Of a stretch of 64,000 bases of DNA, positions 52,658 through 61,831 are shown piece by piece. The first letter of the stretch is position 1; each line of letters begins with the position of its first letter. Origin of the DNA: Saccharothrix deserti. Its GTDB lineage: Bacteria; Actinomycetota; Actinomycetes; Mycobacteriales; Pseudonocardiaceae. The stretch covers positions 124,001 through 188,000 of the forward strand of contig NZ_VKAB01000015.1 in assembly GCF_009769385.1 (NCBI RefSeq), read 5' to 3'. The notes beneath the pieces were generated by a model. That model made no database searches. It was not told the origin of the DNA and saw only the letters and a list, made by a program, of their open reading frames with translations. A program made the translations under genes and the position numbers.

Positions 52658-53845
52658 AGATCAGGCCCCCCGACTGACAGGCTGTCAGAGGGGACCGACG
52701 ATTCCGTGCTCGAAGGCGATTCCGGCCCCGTACCGACCAGGAGGCCGCGTCGGGCCAGGATCGGCCGGACGCCCTCGCCGAACCAGAACGCCTCCTCCAG
52801 GTGCGGGTAGCCGGAGAGCACGAACTCCTCCACCCCGATGGCGTGGTACTCCTCGATCAGGTCCGCCACCTCCGCGTGGCTGCCGACCAGTGCCGTACCG
52901 GCCCTACCGCGCACCAGCCCCACCGCGCACCAGCCCGACACCGGCCCACAGCCCCGGGTGGACCTCCAACCCGCGCACCCCGCGGCTCAGGTCACCGCCG
53001 TGCAGGGCCACCATCCGCTGCTGCCCCACGGACTGCGACGACGGCAGCTGCTCCTGCGCCCTCGCCACCTGCTCCGGGTCCAACGCCTCCAGCAGCTTCT
53101 CCGCCTCACGCCACGCCTCGGCCGACGTGTCACGGCTGATCGTGTGCAACCGGACACCGAAGCGGATCGGCCGGTCACCGGCCAACGCCCGCACCCGCCC
53201 GATCTTCTCCGCCACCTGCGCCGGCGGCTCGCCCCACGTCAGGTACACGTCGGCACGCCGCGCCGCGACCGGCAACGCCGCGTCCGACGACCCACCGAAG
53301 TAGATCGGCGGCACCGGGTCCGGCGCGACCGACACCGTCGCACCGGACACCCGGTAGTGCTCGCCGCTGAAGTCCACCGGCCGACCGGACCACACCGCCC
53401 GCACCACGTGCAGGAACTCGTCCGTCCGCGCGTACCGCTGGTCGTGGTCGAGCCAGTCGCCGAACCGGCGCTGCTCGATCTCGTCACCACCGGTGACCAC
53501 GTTCAGCAGCAGCCGCCCGCGCGAGATCCGCTGGTAGGTCGACGCCATCTGCGCGGCCGACGTCGGCGAGATGACACCGGGCCGGAAGGCCACCAGGAAC
53601 TTCAACGTCGACGTCCGGGCCAGCAACGCCGCCGTGGTCAACCACGCGTCCTCGCACCACGTCCCGGTCGGCGTCAGCACGCCCTCGAACCCGTTGTGCT
53701 CGGCCGCCCGCGCGATCTGCGCCAGGTAGTCGATGTCCGGCTCACGAGCCGCCGACGGGCCCGACGACCGGTTGGCGTGGAAGCGCTCCACGACGGTCCG
53801 GCCGTCACCGGACGTGGGCAGGAACCAGTGCAGGACAACGCTCAT
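52639..53845 (-). pseudogene. ssuD: FMNH2-dependent alkanesulfonate monooxygenase SsuD, frameshifted
   Basis: The intact enzyme desulfonates C2-C10 alkanesulfonates with FMNH2 and O2 to release sulfite. The first 305 or so codons from ATG 53845 are well preserved: VVLHWFLPTSGDGRTVV, DIDYLAQIARAAEHNGFEG, TFRPG-like LVAFRPGVISPTSAAQMAST, RLLLNVVTGGDEIEQRRFGDW and [13 protein letters not shown] 16-bp tandem duplication at 52906-52936 then shifts the frame, which runs into a TAG; the true C-terminus ([20 protein letters not shown], then [20 protein letters not shown]) continues in the other frame. Removing one copy restores the frame exactly. The ATG overlaps the ssuA stop by 4 bp. Confidence 0.93.
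52906..52936. repeat. 16-bp tandem duplication that disrupts ssuD
   Basis: ACCGCGCACCAGCCC occurs at 52906-52920 and again at 52922-52936, a period of 16 bp. Since 16 is not a multiple of three it shifts the ssuD reading frame. Both copies are identical over 15 bp, so the event looks recent and could revert by slippage or recombination. Confidence 0.95.
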
Positions 53846-54756
53846 GACAGCTCTCCAGCGAAACGGGTGTCCACGAACTTCCGGAAATCGACCTTGCCGG
53901 GCAACGTGCCGTCCGCCGTGAACGCGTCGGCCAACTCCTGCTCCGACTCGATCACCTCGTCGCCCAGCTTCACCGACAGGTCCACGCCGCGCGCCACGGC
54001 CGCCCGCGCCACCTCGATCTTCAACCCGGTCTCCGCCGCCCACGCCTGCGCCCACTCCTCGTGGTGCGTGTCGGCCCACCGCTGCGCCTGGCTGTACCGC
54101 TTCACGAACTCCTTGATCGCCTCGCTCCTGCCCGGCGAGTCCAACGCCTCCCGCGAGGCCACCTGGAACGTGTAGCCGTTGGCCTTGCCGCGCCCGTCGG
54201 TCAGCACCCGGGCACCGGCTTCCTGCTCGGCCTGCGACGTGTACGGGTCCCACACCGCCCACGCGTCCACCCGTTTCTGCGTGAGCGTCACGTCCTTGGT
54301 GGTCAGGCCTTCGGCGGCGAGCGTCACCAGGATCTGCCCGTGCGCCGAACTGCCCTTGGCGACCGCGATGTTCCTGCCCTTCAGGTCCTTCACCGAGGTC
54401 GACGTCGAGTCGCCCGGCACCAGGATCGCGTCGCTCTCCACGTTGCCCCGCGCGGATTACACCGCGGCGATCTTCGCGTTGGCCGCCGCCGCGAAGATCG
54501 GCGGCGTGTTCCCGACCCCGCCGACGTCGATCGCGCCCGCGGACGCGGCCTCCAGCAACGGCGGCCCGGACGTGAAGGTCGACCACTCGATCTCGTACGG
54601 GAAGCCGTCCAACGACCCGGCCGCGGTCAGCAGCGACTTCGCCCCGCCCTTCTGGTCACCGACCCGGAGCACGACCTCGCCACCGGACGACTCCGCCGTG
54701 CCGCACCCCGACAGCGCCAGCACCACGACCACCAAGGCGCTAAGCAGCTTCGACAT
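53842..54756 (-). pseudogene. ssuA: Aliphatic sulfonate ABC binding lipoprotein SsuA, nonsense mutation
   Basis: The binding protein of the sulfonate importer: from ATG 54756 it has a lipoprotein signal (MSKLLSALVVVVLALSGC), then VVLRVGDQKGGAKSLLTAAG, the SsuA-type N-terminal lobe, and PPLLEAASAGAIDVGGVGNT. A TAA at 54457-54459 interrupts the frame after AAANAKIAAV. The same frame then continues with ARGNVESDAILVP, KGRNIAVAKGSSAHGQIL and the entire C-terminal lobe to the stop at 53842. A single base change (for example TAC to TAA) explains it. An internal start at 54441 could only yield half a protein. Confidence 0.9.
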
Positions 54757-55330
54757 CGTCCACTCCCAGATCCGACAGCACTTCCACCCGAAGGTCCACA
54801 AAGGACGCACGGCGCCGCGGTCGCGGCAGGTCGACGCGGTGCTCGGCCACGATCCGACCCTCGTCCAGCACCACGACCCGGTCGGCCGACAGCAGGGCCT
54901 CGTCCACGTCGTGGGTCACGAACAGCACGGCGGGCCGGTGCTCCCGCCACAACTGCTCCACCAGGTGGTGCATCGCGAGCCGGGTCAACGCGTCCAGCGC
55001 GCCGAACGGCTCGCCCAACAGCAGCAACTCCGGCTCGCGCACCAACGCCCGCGCCAACGACACGCGCTGCGCCTCGCCACCGGACAACGTCAACGGCCAC
55101 GCGTCGGCTCCTCGCCGATGCCGAACCCGACCGCGACCCGGCTCAACGACACCAGGAACGCGTCGACCAACCGGCCGTCCACGACCAGCTCGTAGCCGGA
55201 CCGGAACACCGTCAGCGGTGAGGCGAGCTTGTCCTCCGGCAGCACGCCGGTGCTGCTCGCGGCCTGCCACAGCAGGACCAGCCCGAGAGGGCTCGACCAC
55301 CGCCCGAAATCGGGGGGCTTTCGGCGTTGT
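54740..55330 (-). pseudogene. Sulfonate ABC transporter: SsuC N-terminus joined to SsuB C-terminus by deletion
   Basis: Two gene ends are joined. From about 55330 to 55110 the minus strand encodes the start of the permease (GLVLLWQAASSTGVLPEDKL, SGYELVVDGRLVDAFLVSLS and RVAVGFGIG), which then stops being permease-like. Near 55105 the frame changes and the ATPase C-terminus follows: DAWPLTLSGGEAQRVSLARAL, LLLLGEPFGALDALTR, LFVTHDVDEALLSADRVVVL and so on to the stop at 54740. The Walker A half of SsuB and about two thirds of SsuC are gone. Walker B reads LLLLGEP where the family has LLLLDEP. The end overlaps the ssuA start by 17 bp, giving the order ssuC-ssuB-ssuA-ssuD. Confidence 0.85.
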
Positions 55331-55501
55331 TTGACAGCGGGCGCACGCGACGGAAAGCGGGTTCAGGACGCGCGACAACACCCGCGGTGGAAACCGACAC
55401 GGATTTCTCCCAGCGGACAACGGACATCGGACGCGCTGATCAGCGAGTCCGAGTTTTCGTGGCGCCGCCGGAAGAAGTCAACGCGTCCCGAATGATGAAA
55501 A

Positions 55502-55534
55502 GCCTCCGACGCCGATTGCTTCGGCGTCGGAGGC
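55502..55534. terminator. Intrinsic-type hairpin upstream of the decayed ssu genes
   Basis: A perfect 14-bp stem (GCCTCCGACGCCGA and its complement) with loop TTGCT, preceded by AAAA on the plus strand. It lies between the purA stop side (55618) and the ssu remnants, so it probably terminates purA transcription, which proceeds leftward; the T-run needed for that reading is present as the complement of AAAA. Confidence 0.85.
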
Positions 55535-55543
55535 AGTGTTGGA

Positions 55544-55610
55544 CTGCCGCTGCTCCGCAGACGGCGGCTCGGTCGCCTGGGGAGTCGGCCGACGCGACCT
55601 CGCGGGGTGG
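55544..55610 (-). repeat. Interspersed intergenic repeat, copy C (hairpin lost)
   Basis: On the minus strand it reads ACCACCCCGCGAGGTCGCG at one end and GGCGACCGAGCCGCCGTCTG with GCGGAGCAGCGGC at the other, matching the ends of copies B and D. The roughly 70-bp central hairpin region is missing. It sits 8 bp after the purA stop (55618), between that gene and the terminator hairpin at 55502-55534. Confidence 0.8.
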
Positions 55611-55617
55611 TTGGCGT

Positions 55618-56964
<1,347 letters not shown>

Positions 56965-57002
56965 TCAGTGAACGGCTGTCGAGGGTAGACCAGGAGATGA
57001 TA

Positions 57003-57671
57003 GTGCGCGGAATCGTGCTGGCCTGCGGAAACCCGCAGTCGCCATTGCTCACTGACGGTGACCGTTTCGATGTGCGCCAAGTGGCCGCACGCCCGGGAAA
57101 AGCCGAGGTCGACGCGATCCTCGCCGAATCGAGTGATAAACGTCTCGTCGTGCACGGCACGGATGCCGATCTCAACGCCGTGGTGTTGCGGCTGCTGCGG
57201 ACCGACCGGCTGGCCGACGTGCCGGTCGGGTACGTGCCGGTCGATCCGAAGTCCGAGGCGGCCGAGTTGTGGGGCCTGCCGACCGACCCGGGCCGCGCGC
57301 TGGACCTCGCCCTGTCCGGTGACGCCGACCGGGTGCCGCTCATCCGGGACGACGTCGGCGGCGTGCTCGTCGGCCTCGGCTCGCTCGGCCCGGTGCGCGG
57401 CGTCGGCTACGGCGACGACACGGTCGTGCTGCGCGGCCAGGCGACCCGGCTGGAGGTCACGCCGGACCCGGAGGGCGGACTCGGGCTCGTCGTGCACGTC
57501 ATCAACAAGCGGCTGTTCGGCCGCAAGGTGACCAGCACGCACGCGCGCGCGTTCCAGCTCGGCTGCCTGCCGGTGCAGGTCGACTCCGACGGCATCCCAC
57601 ACCCCCGACCGATGGGCAAGTGGACCTGGTACCGCCACACGGAGGATCTGCGGTTGGTCCGGGGGTTGTAA
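57003..57671 (+). CDS. Hypothetical protein with possible diacylglycerol/sphingosine kinase-like N-terminal fold
   Basis: A 222-residue protein with no firm family. The N-terminal half (KRLVVHGTDADLNAVVLRLL, then DVPVGYVPVD and LWGLPTDPGRALDLALSGD) recalls the GGDGT...N-x-V...PLGTGND layout of DAGK-like proteins, but the glycine-rich GGDGT motif itself is replaced by HGTDA. The C-terminal half is beta-rich with conserved-looking LFGRKVTSTHARAFQLGC. The GTG at 57003 is preferred because AGGAG is six bases upstream; an ATG at 56997 would be too close to it. Divergent from purA. Catalytic activity is doubtful. Confidence 0.6.
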   Translation: MRGIVLACGNPQSPLLTDGDRFDVRQVAARPGKAEVDAILAESSDKRLVVHGTDADLNAVVLRLLRTDRLADVPVGYVPVDPKSEAAELWGLPTDPGRALDLALSGDADRVPLIRDDVGGVLVGLGSLGPVRGVGYGDDTVVLRGQATRLEVTPDPEGGLGLVVHVINKRLFGRKVTSTHARAFQLGCLPVQVDSDGIPHPRPMGKWTWYRHTEDLRLVRGL

Positions 57672-57784
57672 TGACTGAGGAATTTTCTCGACCGCCATTC
57701 AGCCGTCACTCGAAAGCGTTGTAACAGCAGGGGAATTGACCCAAGGTAATTCCGACAGCTTCCAAACCAGGAAGGTCGGAATTA

Positions 57785-58426
57785 ATGTCAACGGTCAACA
57801 AAACCGCGCGATTCTCGATCTTTTCCCTGCTCCTGGCTGGTGTGCTCGCAGTCGGCCTGGTCACCCCTGCCCAGGCCACGCCACCGAACATCCCCAGTCT
57901 CGCCACTGCCCAGTCGGAACTGAACGCACTGACCGTGGCCGCCGAAGGTTCGACCACGGGCTACTCGCGGGACCTGTTCCCGCACTGGAGCACCGTCTCG
58001 GGCACCTGCAACACCCGGGAGACCGTGCTCAAGCGCGACGGCACGAACGTGGTCACCGACTCCAGCTGCGCGGCCACGTCCGGCCGCTGGTACAGCCCGT
58101 ACGACGGCGCGACGTGGACGCTGGCGTCCGACATCGACATCGACCACGTGGTGGCACTGGCTGAGGCGTGGCGCTCCGGCGCGTCCTCCTGGACCACGTC
58201 CCGGCGGCAGTCCTTCGCCAACGACCTGACCAACCCGCAACTCATCGCCGTCACCGACAACGTGAACCAGTCCAAGGGCGACCAGGACCCGGCCGAGTGG
58301 AAGCCGCCGCTGACCTCGTACTGGTGCACGTACGCCAAGATGTGGATCCACTCGAAGTACCAGTGGGGTTTGCGGGTGGACTCCGCGGAGAAGTCTGCCT
58401 TGCAAAGCATGCTCGGAAGGTGCTGA
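57785..58426 (+). CDS. Secreted HNH-family nuclease (GmrSD C-terminal/DUF1524-like)
   Basis: A 213-residue exported protein with a Sec signal (FSIFSLLLAGVLAVGLVTPAQA, cleaved near residue 31). The domain is the actinobacterial HNH type: TSGRWYSPYDG, SDIDIDHVVALAEAWRSGAS (the DHVV catalytic His), NPQLIAVTDNVNQSKGDQ (the N) and DPAEWKPP, and two Cys pairs near GTCNT/SSC and YWCTY/GRC that suggest disulfides. It probably degrades nucleic acid outside the cell. The ATG at 57785 has GGAAGG upstream (57769-57774). Confidence 0.88.
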   Translation: MSTVNKTARFSIFSLLLAGVLAVGLVTPAQATPPNIPSLATAQSELNALTVAAEGSTTGYSRDLFPHWSTVSGTCNTRETVLKRDGTNVVTDSSCAATSGRWYSPYDGATWTLASDIDIDHVVALAEAWRSGASSWTTSRRQSFANDLTNPQLIAVTDNVNQSKGDQDPAEWKPPLTSYWCTYAKMWIHSKYQWGLRVDSAEKSALQSMLGRC

Positions 58427-58432
58427 TAACCG

Positions 58433-58681
58433 ATGGCTGACCGCTCCTCCCCCTTCGTGGCAGGCCCCGGCGGCGTCATGACCGACGAGGTCGGCGTGGT
58501 GACCGGAGACCTCGAACTGCGCACCACGCTGGTCGACGGCGTGCTGAAGGCGACGGTGCGCTACGAGGGTGCGGAGGAGTGGTACGCCATCACCGGCGCC
58601 TCGTGCCGGCTGGCCGACCCGCGTGACCACGACGCGGTGCACGCCGTCCTGCTCGGCGTGCTGAACCGGCCACAGGGTTAG
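58433..58681 (+). CDS. Small hypothetical protein downstream of the secreted nuclease
   Basis: An 82-residue protein beginning 6 bp after the nuclease stop. It looks beta-rich: VVTGDLELRTTLVDGVLKATVRYEGAEEWYAITGAS, then a helix DHDAVHAVLLGVL. Comparable short proteins are common in actinomycetes and unnamed. There is no signal peptide, so if it relates to the nuclease it would act in the cytosol (for example protection); that is only a possibility raised by the spacing. Repeat copy D follows within 20 bp. Confidence 0.6.
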   Translation: MADRSSPFVAGPGGVMTDEVGVVTGDLELRTTLVDGVLKATVRYEGAEEWYAITGASCRLADPRDHDAVHAVLLGVLNRPQG

Positions 58682-58700
58682 TTTTCTCTTGGCCGGCGAC

Positions 58701-58867
58701 CGGACCACCACGCGAGGCCGCGTCGGTCGTTCGCGCCTCATTTTCCGGCGATCACGCTTTCGATCGTCGGAAAATCAGGCGCGAACGACCTGCCCGCCGC
58801 GGAGCGGCACCATGGGGCACAGCCGGGCGACCGAGCCCGCCGTCTGCGGAGCAGCGGCAATTCAACG
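58701..58867 (+). repeat. Interspersed intergenic repeat, copy D (most complete)
   Basis: The longest copy. It runs from GGACCACCACGCGAGGCC through a central hairpin (58726-58789), whose arms GTCGTTCGCGCCT.ATTTTCCG.CGATC are complementary over 28 bp with two mismatches, then ACCTGCCCGCCGCGGAGCGG and GGGCGACCGAGCCCGCCGTC to GCGGAGCAGCGGCAATTCAA. It begins 20 bp after one gene and ends at the FUSC stop (58862), contributing its last bases to that gene's end. Confidence 0.85.
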
Positions 58868-59944
58868 CCGCGTCAGGGGCGGCAACGACTCGACCGCCTC
58901 CGCCCGCGACAAACCGGTGGCCTGGAGCAGGTCCACCGCCACCGAGCGGACCTGGGCGAGCACCACCTTCGTGGAGAAACCCTCGCCGCCCAACTGGTGC
59001 GCGGTGGCCGAAGCCGCCGCGTCGCGGACCGCCGCACGCGCCTGTTTCGGCTCGTCACCGCGCCCCAGCTCGGCGCGCAGCACCTCCACCGCGTCCGCGT
59101 ACCGCCGCAGCACGTCGGGCAGCACGTCCGGCATCCGCTCGCCGTCCCGCAACGCCGCCAACGCCCGCCGGGCCAGCACCCTGGTGTTGCGCAGGGCGTA
59201 GTCCACCGGTGCGGCGGCCCTCTCGTACCGGCCCAACTCGTCCCGACTTCGCCAGCGGATCGGCGCGATCGTGGCGATCTCACCGCCGGTCTTCAACGCC
59301 GACGTGAACTGGTCCACCGCGTTCTGGCTGGACCGCAGACGCGCCAGCACCCCGGCGGCCTGCACGGCGTCGTGGTCGGCCACCGCCGTCGCCACACCGC
59401 GCAACGCCTCGGTCAGCTCGCCGAACACCGCCTTCGCCTGCCGGTGCGCCACGGTCAGCGGGTTCGCCGGCAGCAACGCCGTCACCGCGAGCCCGACCAG
59501 GCCGCCGACCAGCGCGTCCACCATCCGGTCCAGCCCACCGCCCTCACTCGGCGGCAGCAGGGTGGCGACCAGCACCGCCGACGAGCCGGCCTGGAGCGAG
59601 ATCACCGCGCCACCGTCCAGCAACACGGTGGTGGACATGGCCAGGCCCACCACCAGCGCGATCTGCCACGGCCCCGAGCCGATCAGCGAGATCAGCACGT
59701 CACCGACGCCGACACCGACGGACACACCGACGACCAGTTCCACGACCCGCCGCAGCCGCTGCCCCAGTGACACCCCGAGGCAGACGACCGCGGCGATCGG
59801 CGCGAAGAACGGGTGCGCGTGGCCGACCACCTCGGTGGCGACCAGCCAGGACAAACCGGCGGCGAGCGCAGTCTGCGCGATCGGCAGAGCCGTGCTCTGC
59901 CACCGCTTCAGCCTGCGCGCCACCTCCTCGCGCACGGCTCCCAC
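58862..59944 (-). CDS. FUSC-family membrane protein
   Basis: A 360-residue protein of the fusaric-acid-resistance/aromatic-acid exporter type (half-size). The N-terminal 170 residues carry about five to six helices (TALPIAQTALAAGLSWLVATEV, HPFFAPIAAVVCLGVSLGQRLRRVVELVVGV, IALVVGLAMSTTVLLDGG). The cytosolic helical C-terminus contains AAPVDYALRNTRVLARRALAAL. It might export organic acids or anchor a complex; no substrate can be assigned. It begins 4 bp after the DUF3151 stop in a three-gene minus-strand run. Confidence 0.85.
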   Translation of the reverse strand: MGAVREEVARRLKRWQSTALPIAQTALAAGLSWLVATEVVGHAHPFFAPIAAVVCLGVSLGQRLRRVVELVVGVSVGVGVGDVLISLIGSGPWQIALVVGLAMSTTVLLDGGAVISLQAGSSAVLVATLLPPSEGGGLDRMVDALVGGLVGLAVTALLPANPLTVAHRQAKAVFGELTEALRGVATAVADHDAVQAAGVLARLRSSQNAVDQFTSALKTGGEIATIAPIRWRSRDELGRYERAAAPVDYALRNTRVLARRALAALRDGERMPDVLPDVLRRYADAVEVLRAELGRGDEPKQARAAVRDAAASATAHQLGGEGFSTKVVLAQVRSVAVDLLQATGLSRAEAVESLPPLTRR

Positions 59945-59948
59945 GTGC

Positions 59949-60356
59949 TCAGCTCAGGCCGAGAGCCGCAGGCGCCGCGGGGTCGCTGTCACCGAGGAAC
60001 TTCTTGCAGCGCTCGTACTCCTCGGTCTCGCCGATCTCGTCGGCGGCCCGCGCCAGCGCCGCCAACGCGCGCAGGAAGCCCTGGTTGCCGCGGTGCGACC
60101 AGGGCACCGGGCCGTGGCCCTTCCAGCCCGAGCGGCGCAGCTGGTCGAGGCCGCGGTGGTAGCCGGTGCGGGCGTAGGCGTAGCCGGCGACGGGGTCGCC
60201 GGTCTGCAACGCCCGCTCGGCGAGCAGCGCCCACGCCTCGCTGAAGTCGGGGTAGGCGCGGACGATCTTGGCCGGGTCGGTGCCCGCCTCGGCGGCGGCC
60301 TGCGCCTCCGGGCGGTCCGGCAGCAACGTGGGTTCGGGACCGAGCAGGTTTTCCAT
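59949..60356 (-). CDS. DUF3151 family protein
   Basis: A 135-residue acidic, helical protein. The family-specific sequence is DFSEAWALLAERALQTGDPVAGYAYARTGYHRGLDQLRRSGWKGHGPVPWSHRGNQGFLRALAALARA, a tetratricopeptide-like helical hairpin region. DUF3151 genes often lie close to fba in actinobacteria, as here (about 1.5 kb away). Function unknown. It lies between a 28-residue membrane protein gene (4 bp upstream) and the FUSC gene (4 bp downstream). Confidence 0.87.
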   Translation of the reverse strand: MENLLGPEPTLLPDRPEAQAAAEAGTDPAKIVRAYPDFSEAWALLAERALQTGDPVAGYAYARTGYHRGLDQLRRSGWKGHGPVPWSHRGNQGFLRALAALARAADEIGETEEYERCKKFLGDSDPAAPAALGLS

Positions 60357-60360
60357 GCGG

Positions 60361-60447
60361 TCAGCTTAGGAATACCCGCGCCACGGCAGCGACCAGTGCC
60401 AGCACCAGCGCGGCGACGATGACACCGGCCACGACCTTCTTGCCCAT
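60361..60447 (-). CDS. 28-residue single-pass membrane peptide
   Basis: From the ATG at 60447 a 28-codon frame encodes MGKKVVAGVIVAALVLALVA plus a short AVARVFLS end: basic start and one hydrophobic helix, the form of a small membrane protein. GAGGAG lies eight bases before the ATG, the best ribosome site in the area, and the stop is 4 bp before the DUF3151 start, so it looks like the first gene of the run. It could be a regulatory micropeptide or a partner of FUSC; the function is unknown. Confidence 0.6.
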   Translation of the reverse strand: MGKKVVAGVIVAALVLALVAAVARVFLS

Positions 60448-60645
60448 GAAAGTGCTCCTCGGGTTCTCAGCGAACTCTCAGGAGCGCACACTGCCGTGTA
60501 CGGCCATTCAGGGCAACGCAACTCACCCGTTTGCATGAACTAGAAGGTAAACACGCTGGTCATCACCCTCCCCTAGGGGACAACCCGGGAAAGACCAGGG
60601 AGGGTCACCCTTCCTGCGACACCAGCCGAGACGCATCATTGGCGG

Positions 60646-61764
60646 GTGAACACGGGGGTAAGCAATCGCGTCGCGCGTTTCCGCGACCAGTACTGGGAGC
60701 GGGGCGAGCCGGGGCGCGAGACACCGCCGGCTCTCGTCGCCGCGCTCTACAAGCTCTGGCTCGTCGGCCTGCTGCTCAAGCTGATCGGCTCTTCGTGGGA
60801 CGTGGCCTGGCACTTCAAATGGCTGCGCGACGAGCTGGCGCCACCGCACCTGATCAACACGGTGGGCACGGTGATCGTGGTCGGGTTGACGCTCTTCCAC
60901 ACCTACACCGGCTACGGCGCGGACAAGACCGCGCTGCGGCTGATGCAGTGGGGCACCGGCATCTTCCTGGTCGCGCTGCCCATCGACCTGATCAACCACC
61001 GGCTCAACGGCCTGGACATCACGTCGTGGAGCGGGTCGCACGCCCTGCTGTACCTGGGCACCGCGGTCATGCTCGCGGGCGCGATCCGGGGCTGGATCAA
61101 GCTCTACCCGGCGGGCCGGTGGCAGGTGTTCGGCCTGGCCGGGCTGTGGTTCTTCTTCCTGGAGAACGTCTGGTTCCCCAACCAGCACCAGGAGTACGGC
61201 GTGCTGGAGATCGCCTCGTGGGACCGGGGCGACCCGTACGCCGAACCGATCCTGCTCCAGTTCGCCGCCGACCAGATCGGCCGCCCGGTGGACCGCGAGT
61301 CGATCGTCCAGTTCTCCCTGCCCATCCCGGACTGGGTCTACCCGGTGTGGGGCCTGGTCGCGGCGGCCCTCGTGCTGGTCATCGCGCGGCGCACGATCGG
61401 CACCCGGTGGGCCGCGACCGCGGTGGCAGGCGGCTACGTCGCCTACCGCCTGCTGATCTGGCCGCTGCTCGCGGGCGCCGACTTCCCGCTGTCCGCCGTG
61501 CCGGTGTTCCTGCTGCTCGTCGGCCTCGCCGTGGACGCGGCCCACCTCGACCGGGTACCCGCGCCGGTGGCCGCGATCGTCGGCTCGGCCGCCGTCACCG
61601 GACTCGGTTACGGCGGGATCTGGGTGCAGCAGGCGCTGGACGCCGGCCCCCCGATCCTCTACCCGTCGGCGGCGGTGACGTTCGTCGTGCTGGCCGCCCT
61701 GTGGACAGCCGCCGACCGGATCAGGGCGCGACAAGCCCTCCGCCGCCCACTCGTCACAGTCTGA
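60646..61764 (+). CDS. Polytopic membrane protein of unknown function
   Basis: A 372-residue protein with about nine membrane helices; segments include ALYKLWLVGLLLKLIGSSWDVAWHF, VGTVIVVGLTLFHTYTGYGAD, IFLVALPIDLINHRLNG and VYPVWGLVAAALVLVIARR. Conserved-looking polar residues within helices (SSWDVAWHF, WLFFLENVWFPNQHQEYG) suggest a ligand or metal site, perhaps histidines. It begins at GTG (60646). The 198-bp upstream region holds divergent promoters with the 28-residue peptide gene. A strong terminator follows. No family is recognised with confidence. Confidence 0.75.
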   Translation: MNTGVSNRVARFRDQYWERGEPGRETPPALVAALYKLWLVGLLLKLIGSSWDVAWHFKWLRDELAPPHLINTVGTVIVVGLTLFHTYTGYGADKTALRLMQWGTGIFLVALPIDLINHRLNGLDITSWSGSHALLYLGTAVMLAGAIRGWIKLYPAGRWQVFGLAGLWFFFLENVWFPNQHQEYGVLEIASWDRGDPYAEPILLQFAADQIGRPVDRESIVQFSLPIPDWVYPVWGLVAAALVLVIARRTIGTRWAATAVAGGYVAYRLLIWPLLAGADFPLSAVPVFLLLVGLAVDAAHLDRVPAPVAAIVGSAAVTGLGYGGIWVQQALDAGPPILYPSAAVTFVVLAALWTAADRIRARQALRRPLVTV

Positions 61765-61776
61765 TCCGCCGACCAC

Positions 61777-61818
61777 GTGAAACGGCCCCCTCCGAAACCG
61801 AGGAGGGGGCCGTTTCAC
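61777..61818. terminator. Bidirectional hairpin between the membrane protein gene and fba
   Basis: A perfect 17-bp stem (GTGAAACGGCCCCCTCC at 61777-61793 paired with 61802-61818) and an 8-nt loop, in the 67-bp gap between two convergent stops. The stem ends carry AAA/TTT, so both directions have a modest U-tract. Confidence 0.9.
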
Positions 61819-61831
61819 ACGCCTGGAGAAC

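Noticed and set aside
52861-52960. Programmed frameshifting in ssuD
   Set aside because: The shift coincides with an exact 16-bp tandem duplication and the neighbouring ssu genes are also broken, so mutation is the simpler explanation.
55212-55427. A 71-codon minus-strand ORF near the ssu remnant
   Set aside because: It overlaps the SsuC remnant in another frame and has no conserved features.
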